A stretch of 64,000 nt of DNA from Rheinheimera sp. (GCF_030690345.1 NZ_JAUYGV010000007.1:827782-891781), one strand, 5' to 3'. Shown: positions 6,995 to 16,988, counted from the first letter of the stretch. Numbers and translations: made by a program. The notes: generated by a model not told the origin, from the letters alone.

Positions 6995-7986
6995 TGTTCC
7001 AGCAAGGTTGCCATATGCTGCAGGGCGTTCAGCCCCTGAATGTCGGTGGCTTGCAGCGGTACCTTGTAACGCGGTAGTTTAGCAAAATCCTGCTCTATCT
7101 GGGCTAAATGCACCTTTTCCTGAGTACGGCGGGCGGCGAGAAAAGCGCCGTCGGCGTTGTCGGGCAAAATGCGGTTAACTACCAGCCCGGCCAGTGGCAG
7201 TTTTTCCTGCTGCAGGCTTTGCACGGCACGGCCGGTTTCTAATATTGGCAGTTTTTCCGGTGTTAACACAAACAGCAGGGCAGTGCGATCGGCGTCGGTT
7301 AATATCTCACGGGTGCGCTGTAATAAGCGCTGGCGTGCCAATAAGGTTTCGGTTATGGCTTTATTGCGCGCATCCATGCCGGCGGTGGCATTTTGATTAG
7401 GATCGGCCAGCGGGTTGTCGATATCGCGGCCGGCTTTGGGGGTTAAATGGCCCAGCACGTCACCGAGTTTTTCCGAGCGTTTATTTGCATTAAGCAGGCC
7501 CTGAGTCCAGGCTGCCATGGCTTCCGGCAGGCTGAGTAACCGCAGCGTATGGCCGGTGGGGGCAGTGTCGAAAATCACGATATCGTAATCTTTCAACCCA
7601 AGTTCGATGACATTGGCGATGCGTTCTAACATGGCCGCTTCCTGGGCGCCGGGCGATTGCCGGGTTAAGCGCATCTGGCGTTCAATTTCGCTGAACATTT
7701 CCGGCCGCGTAAAGCGCTTTAACTGTGCTGTGACTCTGGCCAGGTGCTGTTCTACTTCACGATCCGGATCCAGCTCTAAGCCATCTACATCAGGCGCCAG
7801 CCGCGTAATGCTATCGCCGATGTCACGGTCAAAGGCATCGGCTAAGCTGTGCGCCGGGTCGGTCGACACCAACAATACTTTTTTGCCGCGGCTGCCGGCG
7901 AGCAGGGCCAGTGCAGAGGAGGTGGTGGTTTTGCCCACGCCGCCTTTACCGCCAATCAGCAGCACGCGTTTATCGGTTAACAGCAT
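6982..7986 (-). CDS. ArsA/Get3-family ATPase
   Basis: This 334-residue single-domain ATPase has a deviant P-loop GGKGGVGKTTTSS (residues 12-24), TDPAHS (42-47, switch region) and DTAPTGHTLRLL (about 140-151), all hallmarks of the ArsA/TRC40 branch of SIMIBI NTPases. It has one nucleotide-binding domain, so it would work as a homodimer. It lies last in an operon with cstA and a small Cys-Cys protein, overlapping the latter by 10 bases. No arsB or arsenic regulator is nearby, so an arsenite role is unlikely; a maturation or energising role for the CstA transporter is an inference. Confidence 0.85.
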   Translation of the reverse strand: MLLTDKRVLLIGGKGGVGKTTTSSALALLAGSRGKKVLLVSTDPAHSLADAFDRDIGDSITRLAPDVDGLELDPDREVEQHLARVTAQLKRFTRPEMFSEIERQMRLTRQSPGAQEAAMLERIANVIELGLKDYDIVIFDTAPTGHTLRLLSLPEAMAAWTQGLLNANKRSEKLGDVLGHLTPKAGRDIDNPLADPNQNATAGMDARNKAITETLLARQRLLQRTREILTDADRTALLFVLTPEKLPILETGRAVQSLQQEKLPLAGLVVNRILPDNADGAFLAARRTQEKVHLAQIEQDFAKLPRYKVPLQATDIQGLNALQHMATLLEQAGL

Positions 7987-8249
7987 TTAACGTTGTCCAG
8001 TGGCGAGTGCTCCATGCCCATGCGGATATGCCAGTCATGAAAGCGTTCCATTAATAAGGGTTGCAACTCGAGGGTGTAATAACTGGCGGGGTTGGGTACA
8101 CCCATCATCTCGGAAAAAATGAGCAGCATAAATAAATCATCCTGCTCACGTTTGGCACGCGCTATCGCACTGCGATAGGGCGCGTTATAGGCTTCTTCAG
8201 CGTAAAAGCTGGCCTGGCGGAACCAGGCCTTAAACTTGTCTAAACTCAT
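7977..8249 (-). CDS. Small cory-CC-star-type protein ending in Cys-Cys
   Basis: The protein has 90 residues, is helical and rich in aromatic residues, with no TM segment. Its last two residues are Cys-Cys directly before the stop (NVKCC), the feature for which the cory-CC-star family is named; that family name is from memory. It is sandwiched between cstA (4-base overlap) and the ArsA-like ATPase gene (10-base overlap), so translation of all three is coupled. A C-terminal CC could bind metal or act as a tail recognised by the adjacent ATPase, which is only an inference. Confidence 0.75.
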   Translation of the reverse strand: MSLDKFKAWFRQASFYAEEAYNAPYRSAIARAKREQDDLFMLLIFSEMMGVPNPASYYTLELQPLLMERFHDWHIRMGMEHSPLDNVKCC

Positions 8250-9931
8250 GCTTCTTCAGCAGCGGGATTCGCTTTGTTGGCTTTAAGTTGTTTGTTTAAT
8301 GCCGAGCTGCATTCCAGCGATACCAGTATTGCCGCTACCAGAACAATTAAGTCCATGGTAAACAGGAACCAGTCGCCTTTGTCGTAGAAGCTCTTAAGCT
8401 GAATTAATAAACCCAGCGTGGTCATGATCAGCAGGAAGATTAACGGCGCCAGCGTATACCACATTGGTCGGCGCAGTTTTACCAACATTACCGTGATGAC
8501 CAACAGGGTTAAACCGGCCAGTAACTGGTTAGTGGTACCAAACAGTGGCCAAATCATTAAACCACCTGAGCCATCGCCGCCGGCACCAAAGGCCAGCAGT
8601 AAACAGGAGCCGACCGCTAACAAAGTGGCCGGTGCAGCCTTTTGCATCCAGCCAATGTTATAAATACTGCCCCATTCCTGGAAAATATAACGCTGCAGGC
8701 GCAGACCGGTGTCCATGGTAGTACCGGCAAATAATACCACCATTACCGTTAACAGGGTTTGCGACAGCACGGTATCCAGACCAATACCGGCCTGCAATAT
8801 GTTAGCACCGCCGGTAATAAAGGCTGATACACCACCTTTACCAAAGCCGCTGTAGATGGCTTGCCAGTCGGCCAGCGTAGCAAAACCGGCGGTGGCAGCA
8901 ATAATGGCGGCTAAGGCTAATGAACCTTCGCCTACGGCGCCAAAGTAACCGACAAAACGCACATCCGGCTCTTTATCTAATTGCTTGGAGGTGGTGCCGC
9001 TGGAGACTAAACCGTGGAAACCGGAGATAGCACCACAGGCAATGGTAACAAACAGCAGCGGAATAAGTGATGGCGTGCCTTCCGGAACGTCATTATTAAA
9101 CGCCGGAGCTACCACATCCGGGCCGGAGATCAGCACTGCGCCATACAGTAGAATTAAGCCGATAAACAGCTGAATACCGTTGATATAGTCGCGTGGTTGT
9201 AACAGCATCCACACCGGCAGCAGTGAGGCAATAGCCGCATAGACAAACAGTAAAATAATCCAGCTTTGGTTATCGCTTAGCGGGCCAACCATTTCCGGCA
9301 GCGCCAGTGGCAGCATAGGGCCGACGTAGATCATGCCGTACAGGGCAACTACCCCAACGATGGTGACCAACAGCAGGCTCATATTTTTACGGTAAATTAA
9401 CTGGCCGATAATCAGCGCCACTACTATAGCGCCCCATACCGGAATAGTGGCACTGGGGAAGCTAATTAACTGGCCGGCAATAACCACGGCAAATACCGCG
9501 TTTACCATTAACAGCACAAGGAAAATCACAATCATAAAGATGCTGCGGGCGCGGTTACCCACGATATCGCCTGTTAAAGCACCGATAGATTTGGCTTTAT
9601 TGCGGCTACTGGCCCAGATAGCGCCGGCATCATGTACACCGGCGAAGAAAATAGTACCGAACACCACCCATAAAAACGCCGGTACCCAGCCCCAGATCAC
9701 GGCGATAGCAGGGCCGATAATAGGCGCAGCTCCGGCAACAGAGGTAAAGTGGTGGCCCCACAGGATGTATTTATTGGTAGGCACATAGTCGACACCGTCC
9801 TGCATTTCATGCGCGGGGGTGCGAAAGTTAGGATCAACTTTAAAGATTTTTTCGCAGATAAACTTAGAGTAGACAAAATAGCCCAGTGCCATAGCACCAA
9901 GCCCCATCAACATCAAAAAAATGGCATTCAT
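8246..9931 (-). CDS. cstA: CstA-family transporter (short form)
   Basis: This 561-residue, very hydrophobic protein has about 15 TM helices. CstA-family features include the N-terminal helix with YSKFICEKIFKVDPN, the GHHFTSVAGAAPIIGPAIAV motif (about residues 60-79) and the GFHGLVSSGTTSKQL loop (about 305-319). CstA and BtsT of E. coli import peptides or pyruvate and are near 700 residues, so this belongs to the shorter subgroup. It is the first gene of the operon with the CC-ended protein and the ArsA-like ATPase. I saw no CRP site that I could defend. Confidence 0.9.
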   Translation of the reverse strand: MNAIFLMLMGLGAMALGYFVYSKFICEKIFKVDPNFRTPAHEMQDGVDYVPTNKYILWGHHFTSVAGAAPIIGPAIAVIWGWVPAFLWVVFGTIFFAGVHDAGAIWASSRNKAKSIGALTGDIVGNRARSIFMIVIFLVLLMVNAVFAVVIAGQLISFPSATIPVWGAIVVALIIGQLIYRKNMSLLLVTIVGVVALYGMIYVGPMLPLALPEMVGPLSDNQSWIILLFVYAAIASLLPVWMLLQPRDYINGIQLFIGLILLYGAVLISGPDVVAPAFNNDVPEGTPSLIPLLFVTIACGAISGFHGLVSSGTTSKQLDKEPDVRFVGYFGAVGEGSLALAAIIAATAGFATLADWQAIYSGFGKGGVSAFITGGANILQAGIGLDTVLSQTLLTVMVVLFAGTTMDTGLRLQRYIFQEWGSIYNIGWMQKAAPATLLAVGSCLLLAFGAGGDGSGGLMIWPLFGTTNQLLAGLTLLVITVMLVKLRRPMWYTLAPLIFLLIMTTLGLLIQLKSFYDKGDWFLFTMDLIVLVAAILVSLECSSALNKQLKANKANPAAEEA

Positions 9932-10010
9932 CAGAGGCCTCTGTAAGGTGTTGTTATAGTTAGGGTAACGGTAGGGTAAGCATAGTACAAAAAAATAATG
10001 TGTCAGGCCA

Positions 10011-11903
10011 TTAGACTAAAGTCGTGCCCTGGCCGGCCACCACTTTGTTGCGGCCGTCTGCTTTGGCTTGATATAAGGCATCGTCGGCCCGTGCCAGGCT
10101 GATATTTAATGCCTCGTCCGGTTGATACTGCGACACACCGATGCTGCAGGTGATTTTCAGCGGCTGCGGGCTGTCGGCGAAGCTGATGGCGGCAATGGCC
10201 TGACGTAAACGTTCGGCAATGGCCAGCGCCTGGTCTTGTGCTGTATCGGGCAGCACAATGAGAAACTCTTCGCCACCGGTGCGGCCAAAATGGTCTTGCT
10301 GGCGCAACATGGCCGATACAGTCATGCACATTTGCTGCAGCACGGTATCGCCGACATCATGGCCAAAACGGTCGTTCACCTGTTTAAAGTGATCCAGATC
10401 CAGAATCAGGAAACTTAGTGGCGCGGCGGTATCAATGGCTTTTACCCGCTCTTGCTCAGCTTGCATCATAATACGGCGCCGGTTGGCGATGTTAGTCAGC
10501 TCGTCGGTCATGGCAAGGCGGTGCAAGCGGCGGTTACGCCGTTTTAACGATAAGGCAAAACTGAACAAAATGATTAATAACAGCGCGATCAGTGATAAGG
10601 CAGCATATTGCCAGCGCTGTGCCAATTGTAAGGTGCTGACATGTTGCTCAACTAACTTTTTCTCTGCCGCCAGCTGATTATGCCGCTCCTGCTGCCGGGC
10701 GGAGTCGAACTGAAAACGCAGTATATTGCTTTGTTGCTCTTTAGCCAGTTGCTGCTGTTGTTTATTCAACGCGATATAGCGCGCCAATAAAGCATGAGCC
10801 TGTTGGTAGTTGCCGGCGGCGGCTTCGGCCGGTGCTCTGGCGGCATATAGCATCAGCATATAACGCGGATTGCTTTCTGCGCTAAGGTAGTGCTGTGCTT
10901 CGTCAAAACTGGCCAGTGCTGCCTCTGTACGGTTAACTGCAGTAAGGGTTTCACCGTGGTACATCGCCAGTAAGCCTTTGTAGCTGGTTAGGGTAGATAA
11001 GTCGGGCGCATTGAGGGTGGCCAGCTCGGTTTTAGCTTCTGCGGCCAGGGTTAAGGCTTTGGGATATTGCTGCAACAAGTTGTGGATCCACACCAGGTTC
11101 ACCTTAGTGTAGCTGCGCCACAGCGGCTCCTTTATTTGCTGATAAACCTGCATCGATTGCTGAAAGAATTCCAGCGCCTGATCGTAACGGCCCAACTCAG
11201 CATGAGAATAGGCTTTTTCGTGCATAATCAGGGCGTGGCGGAATTGCTCGTCCGGTGCGGTGAATTCCTGCTCGGCCTGCTGTATATAATTCAGTGCGTC
11301 CTGATACAATCCCATGCGACGGTAGGTGGCGGCAATCGACAGCACCAGATCGCTGAGGTAGGGCTTATAGCCCAGGCCACGTTGCAGCTGATAGGCGGTA
11401 ACATAGTGCTCCATCGCATCGGCATAGTTGCCCCGATATGAGGCTATGTCGCCAAGCAGCGCCAGGCTGATAGCAATACTCAGCGGGCTTTCACTGTTTT
11501 TGGCGGCGTCGTGAGCTTTTTTCGCACTGTGCTCAGCCCGGTTGCTGTCGCCGGACTGGCTGAACAAATAATATCGGCAGGTGTAATAATCGGCTAGCGC
11601 GGCCGGGTCGTTACGCGCTTTTGCTTGTTGTATCTTAACGTCACTGTAGGCGATACCGGCGGCAGGGTCGCCGGCATAAGCCAGCTGGCAACGTAAGCGA
11701 TCCAGCCGGTGTTGCCGCTGCGTATCATCCGGCGGCAGCGCCGCTTCAAGCTCAGACAGGGCGCGTTGATAATCGGCAATGCTGAAAAAGTAACGCTGGC
11801 CACTTTCAATCTGCTGCACCAGTTGATCAAACTGCTGCGGCTGTGCATGTGAGGCACAGCTTAGCAACAACAAAGCGCTGAATATGATTTTATTCAAAGA
11901 CAT
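10011..11903 (-). CDS. Periplasmic TPR sensor with cytoplasmic GGDEF domain (diguanylate cyclase)
   Basis: The protein has 630 residues. A signal peptide (residues 1-20, ending SHA) is followed by about 360 residues of TPR-type helical repeats, a coiled coil, one TM helix (about 433-453) and a GGDEF domain (about 465-625). The active site reads GGEEF and an inhibitory RxxD site (RQQD) lies five residues before it, so it should make cyclic di-GMP with product inhibition. The exported repeat domain probably senses a periplasmic ligand or partner. Monocistronic; the cstA operon lies downstream on the same strand. Confidence 0.9.
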   Translation of the reverse strand: MSLNKIIFSALLLLSCASHAQPQQFDQLVQQIESGQRYFFSIADYQRALSELEAALPPDDTQRQHRLDRLRCQLAYAGDPAAGIAYSDVKIQQAKARNDPAALADYYTCRYYLFSQSGDSNRAEHSAKKAHDAAKNSESPLSIAISLALLGDIASYRGNYADAMEHYVTAYQLQRGLGYKPYLSDLVLSIAATYRRMGLYQDALNYIQQAEQEFTAPDEQFRHALIMHEKAYSHAELGRYDQALEFFQQSMQVYQQIKEPLWRSYTKVNLVWIHNLLQQYPKALTLAAEAKTELATLNAPDLSTLTSYKGLLAMYHGETLTAVNRTEAALASFDEAQHYLSAESNPRYMLMLYAARAPAEAAAGNYQQAHALLARYIALNKQQQQLAKEQQSNILRFQFDSARQQERHNQLAAEKKLVEQHVSTLQLAQRWQYAALSLIALLLIILFSFALSLKRRNRRLHRLAMTDELTNIANRRRIMMQAEQERVKAIDTAAPLSFLILDLDHFKQVNDRFGHDVGDTVLQQMCMTVSAMLRQQDHFGRTGGEEFLIVLPDTAQDQALAIAERLRQAIAAISFADSPQPLKITCSIGVSQYQPDEALNISLARADDALYQAKADGRNKVVAGQGTTLV

Positions 11904-11976
11904 AAATTAACCACTGAGCAAGACAATATCAGCATAGCCGATACTGTGTCGCGCAGATGTATTTTATTTACGCCGC

Positions 11977-12330
11977 TCAGCGTTTTTGCACCCAGTTGCC
12001 GTCCAGCAGAATAAAATGGCCTGAACTGGTGCGCTCTAACGCCTTTTTACCGGCCATCGCTTCTACATCGGCCACGGCAATATTATTTTGCTGTGCCAGC
12101 CTGGCGTATTCGGCACGGCGTGCATCATTAATTAATTTAACGATGTCGGCCGCATTGCTACTGTTTTGCACCACACCCAGGTAACCATTGGCTTGTTCGC
12201 CCACCAGCCCCTGTGCTTTAGCCTGGCCCAGTGCTGCCATGGCTTGTTGTAAATTCATTGCCAGTACCGGCAGGCTTAGCGCAAACAGGGCCGGTAACAG
12301 TAGCATCTTGATGTTTTTAATCAGTTTCAT
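11977..12330 (-). CDS. ydbL: YdbL family protein (DUF1318)
   Basis: This 117-residue secreted protein has a signal peptide of about 24 residues (ending PVLA) and the DUF1318 core (ANGYLGVVQN, VKLINDARRAEYARLA). The ATG at 12330 has a GAGGAG 6-7 bases upstream; a longer frame to 12408 lacks this. In E. coli YdbL works with YdbH and YnbE and limits their higher-order assembly in the periplasm. The gene is third in the same order here. Confidence 0.85.
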   Translation of the reverse strand: MKLIKNIKMLLLPALFALSLPVLAMNLQQAMAALGQAKAQGLVGEQANGYLGVVQNSSNAADIVKLINDARRAEYARLAQQNNIAVADVEAMAGKKALERTSSGHFILLDGNWVQKR

Positions 12331-12340
12331 AATGTGCTCC

Positions 12341-12529
12341 TCAGAATAAACCACTGTCATCGCTGAATAATTCGTCCAGCTGCTTGTCGACCTTGATATA
12401 AATTTCATGCTGAATTTTTACATTCAGATTAATGTTTATCGGTTCGGCCGGCAACGCTACCTGTACCTTGGGGGTGCAAGCCGCCAGAAACAGGGCCAGC
12501 GCTGCTGCCGCGCTTAGTTGTTGTATCAT
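12341..12529 (-). CDS. ynbE: YnbE-family outer-membrane lipoprotein
   Basis: This 62-residue protein has a lipobox ending LAAC (Cys 18) and a short mature part (INLNVKIQHEIYIKVDKQLDELF) that can pair as beta strands. In E. coli YnbE is the outer-membrane partner of YdbH and completes the bridge for phospholipid movement. It overlaps the end of ydbH by 4 bases and is followed by ydbL after 10 bases. Confidence 0.85.
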   Translation of the reverse strand: MIQQLSAAAALALFLAACTPKVQVALPAEPININLNVKIQHEIYIKVDKQLDELFSDDSGLF

Positions 12530-15120
12530 GGTTGTGCTCCATTGGCGTTGTTAGCGCCTTGCTGTTGTAACCGTTGTTGGACTCGTTGCTTTATTTTGTC
12601 ACTGATTTGGCTGCTAAGTTGTAAGCTGGTGATAAGCGCCGGAATATCTTCTTCCAGATTAATGTTCAGATTAATAGCGCGGCCGGCTTCCAGCGCCGGA
12701 TTTCTGCCTTGCAGGTTAAGCGCCAGCACTAACTTACCGTTGGTATCATAGCTGACCTTACTGGATAGCACCGAGTAATGAAAATCGTCCAGCGCTTCGA
12801 GTACTACCTTCATACCCTGATTACTTGCGGCCATACTTTGCGCGGTAGGGGGGCGATATTGCAGCTTACCGCCCGGGCTCTCTGCGGCAATATTGCCATC
12901 CGTTACGCTGGCACCACTGCGGCCAAGCAGCAGCGGAATGGTGCCGGAAATGCGGCCGTTGCCGGTTAAATCTGTTGTCGGGTGTTGTTGCAGCAACTGG
13001 CTGATATCGATGTGCTGCAACTCAAGTTGCAGCTGTTGTTCGGCCAGCGCCAAATCCAGTAATTGTGGTTGCATACGCACCTGACCGCCCATCGCTTGCA
13101 GCTGCAACTGTTGTATATCCAGTTTGCCGCTGCTTAGCGTATCGCTGTCAGCCAGGTACTGTGCACTGAGTGTTAGGGGCCCGGCGGTAATACCATGCTG
13201 AATTTCAGCCAGGCTGGCCTTGCTCATATCCAATTGCAGCTTATCGTCCAGGTACTGCAGTTGCAGTGTGGCGGCTAAGTCTTTAAACAGGCTGCGATCA
13301 TAAATACCGCTGACACCGGACAGGCTTAATGTTGCCTGTGCGCCAAGAGCCGGTAACAGCGTGAGCTCGCCTGTTGCTGCCAGCCGGCCGCGGTTAAATT
13401 CCAATAGTGCCGGCCAGGCGGTTAATGTTGCTGATAGCGGGTTACCGGCCAGCAAAAAAGTATCGTCTAACTGCCAGTTAAGCCGGGTCTGCTCAGGTGT
13501 ATACTGCAGCTGATGGCCAAGCCCAAGGCTGGCGCTGTTACTGAGCTTGCCGTCTATATTAAATGCCGTTGCTGTGCCGCTAAGCGTACCTTGCCACTGC
13601 CAGCTAAGCGGTTTTAGCTGCGCATGCATCAGCTCTGCCAGGCTCAGGCTAAGATCAGTTTGCAGCTTAACATTGCTCAAGCTCCTGTCGCCGCTAAAGC
13701 GGGCGGACGGAGTGGCAAGGCGCATATCACGTGCCTGTATATCGGCAGTTTTCAGCTGTGCAATATGGGCCTCAGTGTTTAGCAGGTCCAGTTGCCAGCG
13801 GTCTGCCAGCCAGTAAGCGTTAAAACGGCTGTTTAGCGTTAGCGTATCCACTACTGTACCGGCGGCGGGGCTCAGTTGTTGCTGTGTTAACGCCAGAGTG
13901 GCATTTTGCACGGCGGCGCTAAAAGGTGGTGTCAGGTTAAGCGTGGCACCGGCATTGAAGGTTAGCGCTGTATCTCCCAGGCTGGTGAGGCTGATACTGA
14001 GCGGCAGAGCGGTAAGTTGTGGCTGGCTTTGGCCATCGGCCGTGATGTTAATTTGCAGCTGCTCTGCGGCCAGGCCATATTGCTGCGCCTGTTGCGGTAG
14101 CTGCGGCTGGTGCAGCGCCAACTGCGCATTAAGCTGATACCGGCTTAACTCACCATGGTCCAGGCCAAGCTCTGCGTTTACTGTACCCTGTAATTGACCG
14201 ATACCCGGTAAGGTTAACGCTGAGGGCAGGTTGGCGCTAAGTTGCCAGTTACCAGTGGCTTGCGCCGCTATAACGGCTAAATCTGTGGTTGCCGGTAATT
14301 GCAGTTGCCAGTTGCTTTGCACGGACACCGGCGCACTAAATTGCGCTAAGGCTTGATCTGCGACCCGGGCCGGCAGCCCGATTTGCCACATTTTCAGTTG
14401 TTGTACTAACCACGGCGAGGGTGGCGCGATATCCAGTGTCAGCTCGCCACTGGCATTAATGCCATCTTGTGCGCTTAATTGCTGGCGCAGTTGTAACCGG
14501 GTGCTGTTATCCAGATTAAGCCTGGCGTTCAGCAGTGGCAGTTGTTGTACCGTGCGGTAATCGCCATTGAGAGTTAAACGTGCTGTATCCGGGCTGTTAC
14601 TGTCAGCCAGTGTTAACTGATACTGCAATTGTTGCGTGCTATTACTCAGTGCGGCCGATAACAGATAACTGCAACGGTTTTGGCTGCAGGGCAAATGCAA
14701 AGCCAACTGAGTGACATCTATCTTAGCCGGCAGCATGTCAGGCAATTGCCAGTTGGCAGGCAAACTGAGTTTGTTTATTGCAGCATCTTCAGTATTGCCA
14801 TCAGTAGCATTGTCAGCGTTAGCCTGTGGCCAGGCCAGCAAACTGATATCGCCGCTGCCAAGTTGTACCCGGGTTAGTTTGGTATTCAGCCATTGCCAGC
14901 TCAGGTTAATATCTTTGAATTGTACATGCAGTTTGGGATTGTCGAGGTTAAAACTGACACTGCTAAATGCTATCTGACGCAAGCCCAGGCTGTTGATCTG
15001 ATACTGCAGGTTGTGCAGCGGTAGGGTGGCCAGAGTTTTTTGCAGGTACCAATATGCGCCGGCTGTTAACAGCAGTAACAGTGCCAAGCCTGTAAGCAGC
15101 GTTTTGAGCCACCAGCGCAT
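12526..15120 (-). CDS. ydbH: AsmA-like intermembrane lipid-transport protein YdbH
   Basis: This 864-residue protein has one N-terminal TM anchor (about residues 8-26) and a long periplasmic region of repeated beta strands rich in Gln, Leu and Thr, matching YdbH of E. coli (about 880 residues). With TamB and YhdP it carries phospholipids from the inner to the outer membrane. The C-terminal part (residues 720-840) contains the conserved YdbH segment DDFHYSVLSSKVSYDTNGKL. It heads the ydbH-ynbE-ydbL operon. Confidence 0.88.
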   Translation of the reverse strand: MRWWLKTLLTGLALLLLLTAGAYWYLQKTLATLPLHNLQYQINSLGLRQIAFSSVSFNLDNPKLHVQFKDINLSWQWLNTKLTRVQLGSGDISLLAWPQANADNATDGNTEDAAINKLSLPANWQLPDMLPAKIDVTQLALHLPCSQNRCSYLLSAALSNSTQQLQYQLTLADSNSPDTARLTLNGDYRTVQQLPLLNARLNLDNSTRLQLRQQLSAQDGINASGELTLDIAPPSPWLVQQLKMWQIGLPARVADQALAQFSAPVSVQSNWQLQLPATTDLAVIAAQATGNWQLSANLPSALTLPGIGQLQGTVNAELGLDHGELSRYQLNAQLALHQPQLPQQAQQYGLAAEQLQINITADGQSQPQLTALPLSISLTSLGDTALTFNAGATLNLTPPFSAAVQNATLALTQQQLSPAAGTVVDTLTLNSRFNAYWLADRWQLDLLNTEAHIAQLKTADIQARDMRLATPSARFSGDRSLSNVKLQTDLSLSLAELMHAQLKPLSWQWQGTLSGTATAFNIDGKLSNSASLGLGHQLQYTPEQTRLNWQLDDTFLLAGNPLSATLTAWPALLEFNRGRLAATGELTLLPALGAQATLSLSGVSGIYDRSLFKDLAATLQLQYLDDKLQLDMSKASLAEIQHGITAGPLTLSAQYLADSDTLSSGKLDIQQLQLQAMGGQVRMQPQLLDLALAEQQLQLELQHIDISQLLQQHPTTDLTGNGRISGTIPLLLGRSGASVTDGNIAAESPGGKLQYRPPTAQSMAASNQGMKVVLEALDDFHYSVLSSKVSYDTNGKLVLALNLQGRNPALEAGRAINLNINLEEDIPALITSLQLSSQISDKIKQRVQQRLQQQGANNANGAQP

Positions 15121-15214
15121 AGGTAATCCTTTAGGTTGTTAAGCGGACACTAAGCCGAACGTACTGAATAGACAATGAATATACCACGTTGCTGCCCTGT
15201 GTGTGGCAGCGACA

Positions 15215-15240
15215 TAAAAAAGGGCAGCCTGAGCTGCCCT
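15215..15240 (-). terminator. Rho-independent terminator of the M28 peptidase gene
   Basis: Read on the minus strand, an 8-bp perfect stem AGGGCAGC / GCTGCCCT with loop TCAG is followed by six T. It begins 39 bases after the stop of the peptidase gene and lies before ydbH, so it separates the two transcription units. Confidence 0.9.
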
Positions 15241-15278
15241 GATATTATTTATTACTGTTACTTGTTACTTGCCACAAG

Positions 15279-16988
15279 TTACTCTTTACGCGCCTCTGCC
15301 GATGCATCGCGCAGCGCACGGAACTCGTTGCCTTCATTCCAGTTTGGCCAGTTGCGGCTGTTAGCCAGCTCATTACCTACCTGATAAAACAGGAATAAGT
15401 CTTGCTGAGCACCACGTAAGTCCCAGTCGTCATTCCACTCGTCGCCCACTTTGTGGTAGCAGCACTTATTGTATTCGGCGCGCTGGGCTTTACCCCAATC
15501 AGCACCTTTTTCAAAGTGGTCATTACCGCCTTTAGCATACAAAATAGGCACGCCTTTTTTCGACAGGTTAAAGTGATCTGAGCGATAGGCAATACCGGCT
15601 TCCGGGTTGTGCTCGCGCACCGCATAACGGCCTTGTTGTTCAGTGTACTTAATTAAAATATCTTCGGCGTTGTTATTACCCAGGCCAACAATCACCATAT
15701 CTTTCATCGGGCCGTACACGTTCATCACGTCCATATTAATACCAACCACGGTTTTCTCCAGCGGGAATACCGGGTTGGCCGCATACCAGGCCGAGCCTAA
15801 TAAACCGCGCTCTTCTGCCGTTACTGCTACAAATACCACTGAGCGCTCCGGCTTTGCCTGCTGCGTAAAGTGCTCGGCCAGTGCCAGTAAGCCACCGGTG
15901 CCGGAGGCATTGTCCTGGGCGCCGTTAAATACTTTGTTATCCGGGTTGGAAAAATCCATACCTAAATGATCCCAGTGCGCCATATACAGCACATATTCGT
16001 CCGGATATTTGCTGCCTTCGATATAACCTACCACGTTGCTGGAAGTCAGCTCACGCAGGTTGTTTTTTACGCTGACAGAGGCGGTAGCATTAAGCGGCAC
16101 CGGAGCAAAGTCTTTTTGCAGCGCCTTTTTGTGCATAGTGGCTAAATCGGTACCGATATTGGCAAACAGCTTTTCGGCCGATTCAGTGGTGACCCAGCCT
16201 TCTACTTTAGCGCGGTCCATGTTTTTGTTTTCGTTGATTAAATCAAATTTAATCGGTGAGCCATGGGCGACCACACCCCAACCGTAACTGGCGGCATCGG
16301 TTTCATGGATCACCAGCGCCATCGCTGCACCCTGGCGGGCGGCTTCTTCATATTTGTAGGTCCAGCGGCCATAGTAGGTCATGGCGTTGCCGTTAAACAG
16401 ATTAGGGTCTTGGGTAGCAAAGCCCGGGTCGTTAACAAACATCACTACAGTTTTGCCTTTTACATCCAGGCCTTCGTAGTCGTTCCAGCCGTATTCCGGT
16501 GCCACTATGCCGTAGCCGACAAACACCATTTCGCTGTCGGTCACATCAACCTGTTCGGTTACCTGGGTAGTCCAGGCGGTCATATCGTCACGATAGTTAA
16601 ACTGTGCCGGTAATTTATCGCCTTTTAAGCTCATAGCAGATACCTGCACCGGGTCAATCTGCACCAGTGATACCGGTTGTTTATAGCTGTCGCCGTCTAT
16701 CGGCTTTAAACCGATACGGCGAAAGTTATCTTCTAAGAAGGCCACGGTTAACTCTTCGCCTTTAGTCGCCGGGGCGCGGCCCTGAAACTCGTCTGAGGCC
16801 AGGGTTTTAATATATTCGCCTAAACGCGGGTTAACTTCGGTCAGTTTTAATTCGGTTTGTTCAGCGGCAGGTTGTGGTGCTTCTGCCGTTTTAACGTCGG
16901 TAGGTTGCTCAGAGCAGGCGCTAAGCAGGGCGCCTGTAGCCAGTGCGCCGGCCAGTAGCGTAAACCTTGAAAGGGTAATCATAGTCAC
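15279..16988 (-). CDS. M28-family metallopeptidase lipoprotein with PA domain
   Basis: This 569-residue protein has a lipobox LLSAC (Cys 25). A protease-associated insert lies in the first half (about 150-270). The M28 zinc site is visible: MAHWDHLG (His and Asp region), GAQDNASG (bridging Asp), TAEERGLLGS (catalytic and metal Glu), NMDVMN (Asp) and RSDHFNL (His). It should be a di-zinc aminopeptidase anchored in the cell envelope, facing the periplasm or outside, where it degrades peptides for nutrition. Monocistronic with its own terminator. Confidence 0.9.
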   Translation of the reverse strand: MTMITLSRFTLLAGALATGALLSACSEQPTDVKTAEAPQPAAEQTELKLTEVNPRLGEYIKTLASDEFQGRAPATKGEELTVAFLEDNFRRIGLKPIDGDSYKQPVSLVQIDPVQVSAMSLKGDKLPAQFNYRDDMTAWTTQVTEQVDVTDSEMVFVGYGIVAPEYGWNDYEGLDVKGKTVVMFVNDPGFATQDPNLFNGNAMTYYGRWTYKYEEAARQGAAMALVIHETDAASYGWGVVAHGSPIKFDLINENKNMDRAKVEGWVTTESAEKLFANIGTDLATMHKKALQKDFAPVPLNATASVSVKNNLRELTSSNVVGYIEGSKYPDEYVLYMAHWDHLGMDFSNPDNKVFNGAQDNASGTGGLLALAEHFTQQAKPERSVVFVAVTAEERGLLGSAWYAANPVFPLEKTVVGINMDVMNVYGPMKDMVIVGLGNNNAEDILIKYTEQQGRYAVREHNPEAGIAYRSDHFNLSKKGVPILYAKGGNDHFEKGADWGKAQRAEYNKCCYHKVGDEWNDDWDLRGAQQDLFLFYQVGNELANSRNWPNWNEGNEFRALRDASAEARKE

